Of a stretch of 64,000 bases of DNA, positions 25,101 through 36,131 are shown in pieces. This DNA comes from Plutella xylostella (Eukaryota > Arthropoda > Insecta > Lepidoptera > Plutellidae), in the NCBI RefSeq assembly GCF_932276165.1, contig NC_064009.1:6696001-6760000 (forward strand), given 5' to 3'. The stretch's first letter is position 1. Every line of letters starts with the position of its first letter. The notes beneath the pieces were generated by a model. The model was not told the origin of the DNA and did no database searches. It saw nothing but the letters and a program-made list of their open reading frames with translations. Both the position numbers and the translations under genes were made by a program.

Positions 25101-28100
25101 AAAATAATTCAATTTTGATTAAGTATATAGAAAATACATTACAATGCCAACTCAAAGTCATACATTCGTTAACATTAGATATAAAAGTGTCAATTTATCT
25201 AAAAATCTAATTACAAATCATATTTATGTAGGTAACTTATATAGTCGCTACGAAGGTGTAATACTAATGTTGTATGGTTTTACATGATTATAGGACAAGT
25301 GTGTAGTTCCCATAAAGTTTAAAGTTATAGGTACTTTTTAACTTCGTAAAGTTTATTTGTACTTTAATTTTTACATAAATTTTTCCTTGTCATTATTATT
25401 TACTCGTATATTCAAATATGCATGATGAATTATTATGAAATGAAGTTACAGTTATGTTCACGCCAATATTAAAGTTTTATTGGCCGAGTAAGATAGGAAA
25501 CGTTTAAAGATATCGACAAGAAATCGTTAGATAAGCGTTACGAGTTAGCTATCTGTTTACATAAAGCAACAGAGCACCCATTGTTGAGCACCGAGGGTCG
25601 ACGCATTGTTAACAACCAGTACTAATGCTAAAGCTGTTTTTATTATTATTCAAAGTTACCTGCGCACATTTCAGTTACAATACTGGCTGTGGCTGATCTA
25701 TTTGGATGGACGTTTTGTCACGTGTTTAATGTTTTCAGATTTTCATAAGTAGTTTTATTGATATGCTAACATAGTTTTTCTTTGTCGTAGGCTAATGCCG
25801 CTGGACAGAAGAGGGCCCGTACTCGTATTACTGATGATCAATTGAAGATCCTGCGTGCACACTTCGATATCAACAACTCTCCAAGTGACGAAGCTATCGC
25901 AAAGATGGCCAAGCAGTCTGGACTTGCCACTAAAGTCATCAAGCACTGGTTCCGCAACACCTTATTCAAAGAACGCCAACGCAACAAAGACTCTCCATAC
26001 AACTTCAACAACCCTCCATCCACTACCCTCAACCTTGAGGAGTATGAGAAGACAGGTGAGGCCAAGGTCACAACACTCGACTCTTCGGCTAGCTCTGATG
26101 AAGGTAAGCCACCGCCAGAAAAGAAAGTAAAGTTAGAAGAATCTATTAACATGACTCTCAACCAACAAGAAGTCAAGTCTGAGCCATGTGATGAGCCCAC
26201 CATGGAAGATAAATACAACTCATATGATAATGGACATCAGGAGGATAAAAGTTTCATCTTTCCTCAACTTCCATCTCAAAGCCCTGCGCCATCGATGGTG
26301 TCAAATCCCGACCACCATCAGAGTATCTCGAGGCCGCAGACTCCAACACACATGTCACTCAACTCACTGATACAATCGCAGCTAGACTCGATCCCGGCGA
26401 CGACGATACCGCAGCCGCCTCATCCATCAATGTTGCCACCAAAAATCAACCCAAACTTCACGTCCCCAAACTCCATGCCCCCGAACGTCCTACCTCTGAC
26501 CCCAAATCGCAGCCTGAGTCCTGGCAGGGGACCGGCCGATTACGGACTTTCTGGGGGCAACTCGAACGGATCCAACAGCTCGGGGTCTTCAGGCAAACGC
26601 GCCAACAGAACTAGATTCACTGACTATCAGATTAAAGTGCTACAAGAGTTCTTTGAAAACAATGCATATCCTAAAGATGACGATCTTGAATACTTATCGA
26701 AACTATTGGGACTGAGTCCGAGAGTTATTGTTGTTTGGTTTCAAAATGCTCGACAGAAGGCAAGGAAAGTTTATGAAAACCAACCAGCAGCTGAACCGCC
26801 AGCAGGAGCCACAGACGATGCCAACAGGTTCCAGCGGACACCAGGTCTGAACTACCAGTGTAAGAAATGCCAACTGGTGTTCCAAAGATACTACGAGCTG
26901 ATCAGACACCAGAAGACGCATTGTTTTAAGGAGGAGGATGCGAAGCGTTCTGCACAAGCCCAAGCTGCAGCGGCCCAAGTAGCGGCGACATTGAGTAGCG
27001 AAGACTCGAACTCGAGCACGGTGGAGCACCACGCGTCGCACGTGGCCGTGTCCCCCGCGCCGCCCCGCACCCCCACCCCCGCGGCCCCCAGTTACCCCGT
27101 GTCCCCGGCGCCTCAGACGCCTCACACGCCAGTAACACCGCTTGCGCATCCTCCACGCGATGATAAAGATGGCAATTTCCAATGCGATAAATGTAATCTT
27201 GTCTTCCCACGATTTGACCTCTGGCGAGAACATCAGCTAGTACACATCATGAACCCGAACCTTTTTCCGACCTACCCCCCGGATTCCCCTTTTGGGATCT
27301 TGCAGCAGCATGCTCAGCTGCAGCAGCTGAACGCTTCTTTAGGAAATGATGACGCACGTCACCCTTTAGTAGCCGCGCTGAGCCAACAAGCAGCTAAACG
27401 GAAATTTGATGAATTCGAAGAAATAGATACGGGGGAACAACCTAAAGACAAACGACTAAGAACCACTATCTTGCCCGAACAACTGGATTACCTCTACCAA
27501 AAGTACCAAATTGAATCAAATCCTTCTAGAAAAATGCTTGAGAATATTGCAAGAGAAGTAGGATTGAAGAAAAGAGTCGTACAAGTTTGGTTTCAAAATA
27601 CACGAGCACGTGAGAGGAAAGGACAGTTTCGCGCGCACGCGCAGGTTATAAACAAAAGATGTCCGTTTTGTCCAGCCTTGTTCAAAGTGAAGAGTGCGCT
27701 GGAGAGTCACCTCAGTACCAAGCACGCCGACCAGTGTGCCCGCGGCGAAATAAACGTTGATACTCTACCGGATGAAGAACTGAGTACTGAATCAACCCCG
27801 AGCTTCGGCTCTCAACAAAGTGACAGGCAGCAGAATTTTTCGCAAGCGGGGGCTCCCATGTTGCCCCCTATTTTTCCACCCTTTCACTCAGACATGGAGA
27901 AGTTTATCAAGCAGTACAGTGAGGAGTCAATGAAGCGCTACGTAAACGACTTACAAGCGCAGGCGCAGGCTCAAGCCGCCGCACAACAGAATGGCGGCAA
28001 CGACACGTCTGAAAGACGCAATGAACATGGAGGAAAACCAGATCAAGCTTTAGATCTCAGCAAACCTGTTGATTTATCTCGACCCGGATCAGATGCAGAC

Positions 28101-29111
28101 GAAAGATCAGAAACTTCGGAAACTATGGAGTTTTACGAGGAGGACGAACCTAATTCGCCGGCCGGCCACCCTAACAACCGGCAGCCCGGCAAGCGCTTCC
28201 GAACTCAGATGTCATCCCTACAAGTAAAAATCATGAAGGCCCTCTTCACCGACTACAAAACGCCTACAATGGCCGAATGTGAAGCGCTAGGGCGCGAGAT
28301 AGGGCTGCCGAAACGCGTAGTGCAAGTGTGGTTCCAGAACGCGCGCGCCAAGGAGAAGAAGGCGCGGCTCGCGGCGGGGCTGTCCGAGGTGTCGGACGTG
28401 CCGCCGCCCGACGAGTGCCGCGTGTGCGACTTCAAGTACAGCCACAAGTACTCGGTGCAGGACCACGTGTTCACGCGCGGGCACATCGCGGCCGTGCGCG
28501 CGCGGCTGGAGGGCGGCGCGGCGGGTGACGACGGCGCGCTGGCCCTCATGCAGATGGCGGCGCGGCTGGACCTGCCCGGCGCCGACCTGCACGCCTCCTT
28601 CCTACGCCCGCAGCTCGCCCCCAACGGTGAGTGCACGACCTGAGCCGGCCCGCCCGGCGTTGGCCCAGCTCGACCTACTGCCAAGAGTCTCGCTCGTCTC
28701 GTAGCCTAGTTCTCAATTCAGCTATTGATGTGGCAGAAGACACGAGCGAAGCTCCACTCGTGCCGTGACGGTCGTTAACCTGTTTCCTAGTTAGTGAGTC
28801 CTCTTGTAAATATCGTTTCAAAGTTAGAATCATATCTCTAAGCAATGTTGGTCTTTCATTTGAAATTGCGGCCCAAAACTAATAAGTTAAAAGAAATCTA
28901 TTGTATCGAAATAATTGCTTACTATACCGAGCCGTAAAAAAATCAATTCTGACACGATTGTGAACTTAATAGTGGCACGTTCGTACCGATTCAATCTCAG
29001 AAAATATTTTATAATTCAAATAATTACCGGCTATCTTCTCCGCTTCCAGCGGGCTTCATGACCGAAACAGTAAAAAATCATTTCTCGATTTTCACGCCCG
29101 TGATAGTATAA
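16413..29111 (+). CDS. zfh2: zfh2 (ZFHX3/ZFHX4-type zinc-finger homeobox protein), whole coding region, joined from four segments
   Basis: Join 16413-19140, 22353-25027, 25791-28626 and 29050-29111: 8,301 nt, about 2,766 residues plus stop, open across every junction. It encodes a nuclear DNA-binding transcription factor. Family members act in neuronal differentiation and, in Drosophila, in wing and leg patterning. Seen: 23 C2H2-type fingers and four homeodomains (residues about 1807-1866, 2070-2129, 2354-2413, 2601-2660), an N-terminal basic stretch KRRRKR (possible nuclear signal), Q-rich and P-rich linkers, and a PVDLS motif. Segments such as KCPKCNWHYKYQ, NVARNLRIHMTSEKH, KYRCNQCSLAFKTIEKL and VIKHWFRNTLFKERQRNKDS match the family closely. 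The first and second junctions split codons in phase 1 and phase 0. The start is the first ATG after an in-frame TGA at 16386. Identity is very secure. The exact N-terminus and C-terminus are less so, because upstream exons and an alternative last exon are possible. Confidence 0.93.
19141..22352 (+). other. zfh2 intron between coding exons 1 and 2
   Basis: GT (GTGAGT) to AG (GTCAACAG), 3,212 nt, phase 1. AT-rich, with stops in all frames. It contains a CpG-rich island near 20120-20280 and a second GC-richer part near 21720-22040, both without coding potential. Confidence 0.9.
20120..20280. promoter_or_regulatory. CpG-rich island inside the first coding intron
   Basis: A run with ATTGGCC, CGGCGGCTCCGCCCCGCGCGCG and GAGAGAGACGGGGCG stands out from the AT-rich intron. 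GAGAG (GAGA-factor type), CCAAT (reverse strand) and GC-box-like motifs occur together. It could be an enhancer or an internal promoter for a shorter isoform beginning at coding exon 2 or 3. No TATA box or clear initiator is visible. Confidence 0.3.
22353..25027 (+). CDS. zfh2: zfh2 coding exon 2: polyglutamine start and zinc fingers 9-19
   Basis: Completes Asp910 and encodes residues 911-1801. It opens with DNKEPIDQKPELTQEQ and a Q-rich run (about residues 934-950). Eleven fingers start at Cys965, 995, 1071, 1107 (with C-X4-C spacing, CWKKGC, as in the vertebrate proteins), 1150, 1178, 1307, 1351, 1422, 1519 (last ligand Cys1540, so CCHC) and 1627. The block KQLLETFGFDLVMQYNEN before the last finger corresponds to the family's conserved FGFELV-QYNEN segment. 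The C-terminal 90 residues are hydrophobic and Q/L/M-rich and end in a Q run. The acceptor is TTTGTCAACAG and the donor is CAACAG|GTTAGT, phase 0. Residues near 1480-1510 and 1655-1700 are Pro/Ser/Arg-rich linkers coded by very GC-rich DNA. The reading frame cannot start independently here, since no in-frame ATG lies near the acceptor. Confidence 0.95.
25028..25790 (+). other. zfh2 intron between coding exons 2 and 3
   Basis: GTTAGT to GTCGTAG, 763 nt, phase 0, AT-rich, with the branch site TGCTAAC at 25764-25770. Nothing else is seen in it. Confidence 0.92.
25791..28626 (+). CDS. zfh2: zfh2 coding exon 3: four homeodomains and zinc fingers 20-23
   Basis: Encodes residues 1802-2746 and the first base of the next codon. 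Homeodomain 1 (1807-1866; Trp48 = 1854) has the atypical helix KHWFRNTLFKER with His47 and Arg50. Homeodomain 2 (2070-2129), 3 (2354-2413) and 4 (2601-2660) have VWFQN with Gln50 and Asn51. Fingers start at Cys2158 and 2266 (between homeodomains 2 and 3), 2425 (after 3) and 2677 (after 4). PVDLS at 2560-2564, preceded by ALDLS, matches the CtBP co-repressor motif PxDLS. VKLE (1914-1917) and VKSE (1929-1932) fit the SUMO consensus. A near-perfect branch site TGCTAAC (25764-25770) lies 20 nt before the acceptor TTTGTCGTAG. The exon ends at AACG|GTGAGT. Without splicing there, translation stops five codons later at TGA 28641-28643. Confidence 0.95.
28627..28643 (+). CDS. zfh2: Alternative read-through C-terminus of zfh2
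   Basis: If the GTGAGT donor at 28627 is not used, exon 3 continues for GGT GAG TGC ACG ACC and stops at TGA 28641-28643. The protein would have 2,751 residues and end in GECTT. This would be an intron-retention or terminal-exon isoform sharing the same 3' UTR. Donor-plus-stop layouts like this are often used for alternative C-termini, but nothing in the sequence says which form dominates. Confidence 0.35.
29050..29111 (+). CDS. zfh2: Candidate last coding segment of zfh2 (spliced C-terminus)
   Basis: A 423-nt intron (28627-29049) is proposed between the strong donor ACG|GTGAGT and an acceptor with a good pyrimidine tract, CTATCTTCTCCGCTTCCAG, ending at 29049. Phase matches (1 then 2): the joined codon is GCG (Ala), followed by GFMTETVKNHFSIFTPVIV and TAA at 29109-29111, so the tail is 20 residues long. 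Donor quality, acceptor quality and frame agree, but the piece is short and I do not recognise the tail from other species, so it remains a prediction. The alternative is the unspliced end GECTT plus stop. Confidence 0.5.
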
Positions 29112-30850
29112 TTTTAATGCAGCGTGGAATGGGCTAGCTCACTGCGCTGCGGGTGCCGCTTGTGCGTGCAAAATGCTGGTTGAGAGATGGTTCCCGTTGA
29201 TGCGTCGTGCTCATAGACCTGTCCTCGGTCCCGGCTGTGGCGGCTGTGAGTTAGTGTCGACTGCTCGTCAGCTGTCACTCCGGAGGCGGGCCTGGACGGT
29301 GGGCGGCCCGCTCTATGCAGCCAGTATTCAAATGCAAACGAAACTAAACAATGGTAGGACGCGTGAAGGACGACGTATATCTAATGGGACCGATCTCGCG
29401 CACATGCATTTCGCTCCACATGAATAATCAATTATTTAAATGCCGCCAATCAGAAGAGAAATTCTCTGGAATTGTACGTCAATGTCCATTGTTTCTCTTA
29501 TTTCTTTTATTAACTTATTGATTTATGCTTCGTATTGAAAACCAACATCGCCTAGCGATATGGACTAGTAATCTGTTGCATAATATTATTCTTCCTAGTT
29601 GTTCATAATATTTAAAGTCCTATTAAGTATTGCAGAGACTTCTCGATTGTTGTAGGGTTATTGAGGAAACCAAATTTATATATTTTAGAGAATTTAATGC
29701 GATTTAGTTTTTATGTAAAGTCATAGCGAAGCCTGAATTCTATATTACTATTTAAATAAGGTGCCTTTTAGGATCCAAGTGTTATGTATGTAAATTATTA
29801 TTTGTCAGAGCTCCACTGTAAATAAGTTCAACGTGTAAAAGTATACTACTAGGTTTAACATAACATAATAGTAAGCTGTAAAATTGTCGCCGACCACTGT
29901 TCGAAATATTACGATAGTTTAGCGATATCCATGTAGAGATACAGTTGACTGTTTCGTAGAGGCATCTTAAGGAACTTGTGATATAACTATATATAATGTG
30001 GTAGTGTACGTTGCATATCATTGCACGGGGCTCGCGTCAAGAGACGAGGGCTCCGGGAGGCAAAAATATATACAGACATAACAGTAGAAAAGTTGTCGTT
30101 TTTACATAATAATGAGTGGGTTTAAGTTTCGTGTGGGGTCCGGGTGCGCGTTTTTGCTATTCTCCCGATTGCATTTACATAAGAGTGGTTAGAATTTAGG
30201 GAGTAAGGCGATATGCAAATATTTTCTTGAATTTAGAATGATTTATGCGCGTAGCTCGTGCCTCTGTGCGCGTGCGCACCGGGGCGCCGCCGCCCCGCGC
30301 GCTCCTATCGCGCACGTGGAAACAACCCCCCATACTCGAAATACCGTCGCTGTCTTGAAAATTCACTTACCTCCCAAACAATATTATGTCGCTTCAACCG
30401 TCACTTTTTATTTGCATATCGCATTTTGTTATTTTTCTTTTGTTTTTTATTGTTGTGTTTGTATTTATTTTTGTTTCTTAGTTGTATTTTTTTGTTTGAA
30501 TTGTGTACCTATGTATGTATAAGGTAGCTGACAGTATACCTTGTGGTAGCTTGATATTGATTTGCCTCCAATACGACTTCCAATAATTTTAATTTATTAG
30601 TATTTAACTTTATGGAAATAACGTGTGATCAGTGTTTACTGTTATTTTAAAGTATAAGTGTCAATAAATATTGATTCACAAAGTCCAGTGCCAGCCAGTG
30701 AAACAATCTTTTGGTTAATAATTAAGGCGGCTGTAACGGTCGTAGAAAGATTTGAGAATCTTCTAAACTGAATAGTATTATTATATTATTATCTACAGTT
30801 ATTATATTTTCCTAAATTCGTTGAAATAAATGCAATATTTATATTATTGA
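29112..30850 (+). other. Probable zfh2 3' untranslated region
   Basis: No coding frame. Two Pumilio-type TGTAAATA sites (28805-28812, inside the proposed last intron and so present only in the read-through form, and 29817-29824), two TGTGAT K-box-type microRNA target cores (29977-29982, 30624-30629) and a long T-rich stretch (30410-30530) of the kind bound by ELAV/Hu proteins are visible. These motifs are short and only suggestive. Confidence 0.55.
30825..30830 (+). terminator. Poly(A) signal AATAAA for zfh2
   Basis: AATAAA is followed about 25 nt later by a T-rich tract (from 30855), the usual order for cleavage and polyadenylation. An upstream AATAAA at 30663-30668 is an alternative with a weaker downstream element. 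Confidence 0.5.
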
Positions 30851-33800
30851 AGTTATGTTTTTTTTTTCTTTTGTTTTATAATTTCCTTTGTTCCTTTTAT
30901 CCTAAGTTGTTTTGTTTTTGCCAGTGCTTGAGTTACGAAGTAAGTTTTAAGACAAATGAGGGGTATCTATTGAGAAGTAATTGTACAGAAAGTATCCAGC
31001 CAGGTTGGGTTACGTATTAGTTGCAGACAGATGAACACAGGAAAGGCAGGTAAACGTATACAACTCATTGTTGCCTGTCTATCTGAGTTGTAAAACTTAC
31101 GCATACAATTGCAATCCTAAAACAAAAACCTTTAGTTTCACCTGTAAAAAGGTGCTTTTGAAATGTCAAAATTTGGGCTCATTTAGTTTGCTCTTCGTGG
31201 GTGGTTCTCTGTTTGTTGTTGGGAAAGTTTAAAAGAATACTCATTTCATTGTTTCTAGGCTCAACAGTCATAAATTTGCCTTTGACATAGGCTGTGAAAA
31301 CACCATGCTAAAGTTTTATTATAAATCATGTAGGAAAGGAAATTATGTTATGCATACAAGTGAAACAGATTCCTAGTAAAGACAATAAGTATTTTTAAAT
31401 AATTATCTGGTTGGATCAGATTTAATTTTTCAAACTGAAACGATCGTGACGGCACTGCAACTTTTTTAAAGTAGTTTTTTTTGGTTTTTTCGTAAGTATT
31501 TTATTTTGTAATTAATTTACAATATGCATAATATGTATTATATCGTTATATAAGTTATGGGTGAGAGCATTCAACGGATTCTGTGGATAATGCAAAGTTG
31601 GAGATAACGTGTTAAACCGTAAGTACCTACCTACCTACTTACAACATAAATGGATACCTACATAATATTTAAATAGTTAGATATATAGAGTACTAAAGTT
31701 TCTTACGATGAACGTATAAAGTACTTAGAGATATTTAGATCAAATTGTACCTTAGGTTTGAGGTCTTTATAAAAACCCAGCGAACTAGTTCCATTTGGGT
31801 GGCTAGATACTGAAGTGAACATGGAAAAGTATATAGGTACTACATAATGTCTGTAGTGACGCGAACAGCGAAATGCATGGGTTCGATTCCCGGAAAGGGA
31901 AAACGATCTAAAGATAAACTTAAGTTTATTACTTTTTAATTAAGCTGGTACCTACCTACTGAAACCGCTATGAAATAGAGGATCAAAATAAGCATCGCAA
32001 GCAAATTATGCTTTAGGTATACAATACTAGTCTCCTGAACACTTAGGTATTTACAGATATATTATTAAATTATTGGATGCACAGTTGCATAGGCAATAGA
32101 TATTTTTTTAAAGTATGTAAGGAGATAAACTCTCTGAACCTTATACAAACTGCTCTCGTAGCCGCTTAAATGCGTTCAAGGCAGGTTTCACGAAAAAAAT
32201 ATTAAATTACCGACACAAAGAAGTAAGGCTAATGGAGGAAAAAATCCCCGTTACTTATCCAACTAATTATCTTATTGTACCAGCCAATATATAGAACGTG
32301 ATCCCTTAGAAAACAACACTTTTTGTAGAATTACAAAAGAGGTTTTTTGTCGAATTGAACCGATATCATTGGCAGATAGATTGCTTGAAGGGCGCCTACA
32401 CAATGGCTACCGTACATAGAATTACCTATTCAGGATATTTTACTTTTGCAACGAGACAAATGATCAAAGATGTTGTATTCTTATCGACAATATTTGTAAT
32501 GGTTAAACTATAAATAGAAAATATTAAATCTTAAAGAAATTATTATGTAATTAAAAAATATAGATAAATATGATTTGATAAATAACAGTAAGGTATACCC
32601 GAGTATAACAGAGCCATAAGACATCTCATATTGTTATGTTAGCTAAGGAAGACGCCTAGAATTCCCACCTAAAATAAAATAAATCACAGGAAACAAACTA
32701 CGATTACAGCATAAAATTTCCATTAGCGGCATCACGGCCGGGCCGGCCGGGATCGATCGCTAAACTCCGCTAAATTGTAATATTCCATCTCCATCCCGGC
32801 TACAGTCACGTCGCCCGGTCCCAACCCATTACTCGCTCCAAACCGTATCGACGAATAACCACCAATTATTGGATCGCTCCACAATCTTTTTACAATTTCT
32901 TCTTGGCTGCGGCGTTATTATATTTCTATTAAGCCTTTTTTGTAATCAAACTACTAATGATTCGATTCCATTTCCTAGACCGACGTGCCGTCTCCGATGT
33001 TAATGACACTACGTAATTAGATCCGGATGGTTCGAGGCCGTTGACTCTCCGGTGCACGACCATAATGGACAAGTGTAAACTTTTCAAAAATATGGTAATT
33101 TACAGCTTGTAATTTGATGATCGCGACCGCGTAATTTCTGTTCCGTAGGAGTGTGAAACGAGCCTAATGTCGGTAGACAGTCAGTATTTACACACTACGT
33201 TCAATTTGGTAACAGACGGTGTCCTTATTTACAGATATTTATTTATGAAACTAACTGTATTGTTAGAATTTATGATGTGGCGCACACCAAAAGATCACTT
33301 TAAGCCCTTTTTCCCTTAGATAATTATTTTACAATTATTAGTTTATCCTGAGAAAAAAACTTAAGTATAGGTATCATAAATAATGCCGTAATAGGTAAGG
33401 TTATGAATGTTATGATGACGTTTAGGCCATTCATCAGTCATGCCCGCGGGCCCAAGTTTGAGCATCCCTGACATAATATAACAGCTGTGAGCTAATGACA
33501 CGGAGGACAATTGCTATTCGATTTAATGTGCCACAATTGGCAATTATGAATGCTCGTAAACACTACCATAAATAGTGCACATGAGGCCTAATTATTTACA
33601 ATTGTGCCGGTTTGACTGTCGGCCATGACATGTAGGTATATTTTGTATGACATATTATTTAATTACTTAGTTCATAGCTTATGTGCCTAACTTAAACTAA
33701 ACCCAAACATAAAACCCCTGAAAATGCTAGATACTATAACTATGTCTGTACTGTTTTCTCACCCTACTTCGCCTGTCTTATTCACTCAAGAAGACCTGCT

Positions 33801-35208
33801 ACAAGTGTCGTCGACAAACTCATATTGTCAATTATTATATAAGTTCAATCACCGCCTTACAAACAAAAAACTAAACAACTTATTGTGTTAACTTGCAGTC
33901 GTGGTTCAATTTGTAAAATTGATTTGTGCTGCGGTCAACAACTTTTAGGTATAACATGAATTGACTAGGCTGGACTTGTTAATAAAGCTGATTTCACAAC
34001 CGTTTGTTAACAGATAGAATTGTCACGATTTCAAATTACTTACTTGAAATAATATTATTATCAAGAAATATTTTTATTATAATACACTCGGGAGCAAGGA
34101 AAAGGTTCCAGACACGCACCAAAATACTCCTAAACGGAAAAGGCTTAATGTCGCCGTCGCAAAATTTAATAAAATAATACGTTTAACCGTGCATCAGCAT
34201 ATAACCAACTAAAACCCTAAATATTGTATACGAAATACTTATTATCTGTAGGTGTTTACCGATGTGACATCTCCCTCTAAATCCAAAACCTACATACCTA
34301 TTGTACATATAGGTACCTACCACCAGCTTTAACAAACGCCACAAAGCCCACAATCCTCTTTGTTTCCAGACGTTTCCTTGTTTCCATTTAGTGTTCTCTA
34401 CAATTAAGTTGCGATTACCACTAATCGCTCGGCTAACAAAGTAGGCAACTGGAAAGATTATCAACAATTATAGGAACCACGAGCCTGTGTCTTCGTGACA
34501 AGAAGCCTGTACTTAGCTTAACCAACACACAAGCATAAATGCACATTGCCTTCAAGGTAAAATAAACTTTAAATATGCTCTCATAAGGGAGTACTTATGT
34601 GAATTGGTAAGGTGGTCGGTGCAGCTCGTGTCTCTATAACTGACGCTTCGCCGTTTCATTGCCACGTTAACTAAACAAAGAATGTGGCAATTTCTTCCAA
34701 GTACCTGTTGTGATAATTTGAGTAAGAGATATGAAAATAAGCTTATTTGTGAGGTGGATAAGCAGCGGGATCTGAGAGCTTACCTTAGAGTACTCGTGGA
34801 AACTGAAGGAAATGGGTAAAACCTATAATAGTCGCGAATATAAAAACTACATAATCACGTTTCACAACTAAGGACTGCAAAGTTAAGCAGAACTTAAGCA
34901 TCGCATGGAGCTCTGTCATGGTATGAATTTTCAGTGGGTATATGTATTTACTCCAATGAGATGATACACTACATACGACCTATGTAAACCTGTATAATTA
35001 TATATCTAAAGTGATTAAATAAGAGGTCCTTCAAGTCGTATATTTTCAGTCGCTTTGATCAGGTTTCAGCAAATTTCCTTTTTTTTGTATTTTGACTACG
35101 TTCAATGTCGGATGTTAATTTCGTGCGTAATGCAAGGAGGTGCATAATATCGAGAGCTCGGAGGGAACTCGTCGCTCCCATGTAATGAATAATAAGTTGA
35201 AAGATCAT
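30851..35208. other. Non-coding region downstream of zfh2
   Basis: AT-rich, no supported gene. TACCTACC repeats near 31625-31640, a SINE-like trace near 31880, and a GC-richer segment at 32720-33080 (GGCCGGGCCGGCCGGG followed by ATTA-type cores) that may be regulatory. Confidence 0.65.
31867..31905 (+). repeat. Trace of a tRNA-derived SINE (B-box/T-arm)
   Basis: GGGTTCGATTCCCGG contains the pol III B-box GTTCGATTCC inside a T-arm-like stem (GGG pairs with CCC). No acceptor stem or A-box can be paired upstream, so it is not an intact tRNA; a decayed SINE head is more likely. Confidence 0.35.
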
Positions 35209-35339
35209 GGGGTTACTCTATACTGACGAAAACGAACGAACGAAAGCTGTTGTGCAATCGGCATGTTTATTACGAGATAGAGTCGTGGCTCGCACAGCAG
35301 CGCTCCGAAACTTCATTTTTTGTCATATAGAGTGACCCC
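35209..35339. mobile_element. MITE-like element, copy A
   Basis: Terminal inverted repeats begin GGGGTTACTCTATA on the left and, read in reverse complement, GGGGTCACTCTATA on the right. About 131 bp, no coding capacity. The interior (35232-35283) aligns with 63005-63059 of the element at 62970: about 76% over 38 aligned bases, with 8 of 9 differences being transitions. This marks both as members of one non-autonomous family. No clear target-site duplication is seen. Confidence 0.6.
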
Positions 35340-36065
35340 CAGGCAGGCTACGTCGCCGCAGCCATGTCACAACAAATATGGCTTCCACTTAGACAGTCAG
35401 ATTCTTCTACTGCGACCGGCATCGCAGCTGCTTTAAACAATTCACTAAGCACTTTATATTCCTTGCATAATAAATGAGTTACAAAATCATCACAAATTAC
35501 CGTAGGATTTGACTGTGAGATGTATGTATGATAGCAAAATGGACCCGTGGAAAATTCCCAGTGGCCACCTTCAAGGATTTTCTGGTTCTTACGCAGACGT
35601 TTTATTAATACACCAAGTCTGATTTCATAATTTTAAATTCCACAGTTATTCTGTATCACATTTGAATACTTAAGTTAAATGGAAACGTAACTAAAGCAAC
35701 AAACCCTGGCATCTAAATATAATCAAACGACTAAATTTAACTTCTGCTGTAAATTTCAAATACGTATAGGATCGCCGCGCGAAACATATGAATGAAACAG
35801 TAACCCGTAATCAAACCGTTTTTTAATAACTTGCACTACCTACTATCACAATTTGGCTTTGTTTCAGAACTCTTGTCATCTTAAACTGTATTACATTTTA
35901 TTTATTTACAGAAATACACACTCAACTCAATGTCTACATCTAAAGTTAAGTTATTCTAAAAATATCTATTCCACCCTAACCACCATCGGTACGATTAATA
36001 TCCCCATTCCACTAAGCACACGAACAAGCGTATTCTCAACAAACTGAGAGGCCAATTCGCTCCGG

Positions 36066-36131
36066 TCCCACTGTCCCTGCCTCTGCCTGTCCCACTGTCC
36101 CTGCCTCTGCCTGTCCCACTGTCCCTGCCTC
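36066..36131. repeat. 24-bp tandem repeat, about 2.75 copies
   Basis: Unit TCCCACTGTCCCTGCCTC plus TGCCTG, at 36066-36089 and 36090-36113 exactly, and 36114-36131 partially. It is a pyrimidine-rich minisatellite. The reverse strand would read (QGQWDRQR)n, but no gene context supports translation. Confidence 0.9.

Noticed and set aside
26703..27233. Minus-strand frame of 176 codons within exon 3
   Set aside because: Antisense to homeodomain 2 and two fingers; it has no features of its own.
29173..29427. 84-codon + strand frame downstream of the zfh2 stop
   Set aside because: It sits in the probable 3' UTR, resembles no protein, and GC content alone explains the open frame.
30238..30522. 94- and 89-codon + strand frames ending in hydrophobic Phe/Leu/Cys runs
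   Set aside because: The hydrophobic part is the translation of the T-rich 3' UTR tract in two frames; not a membrane protein.
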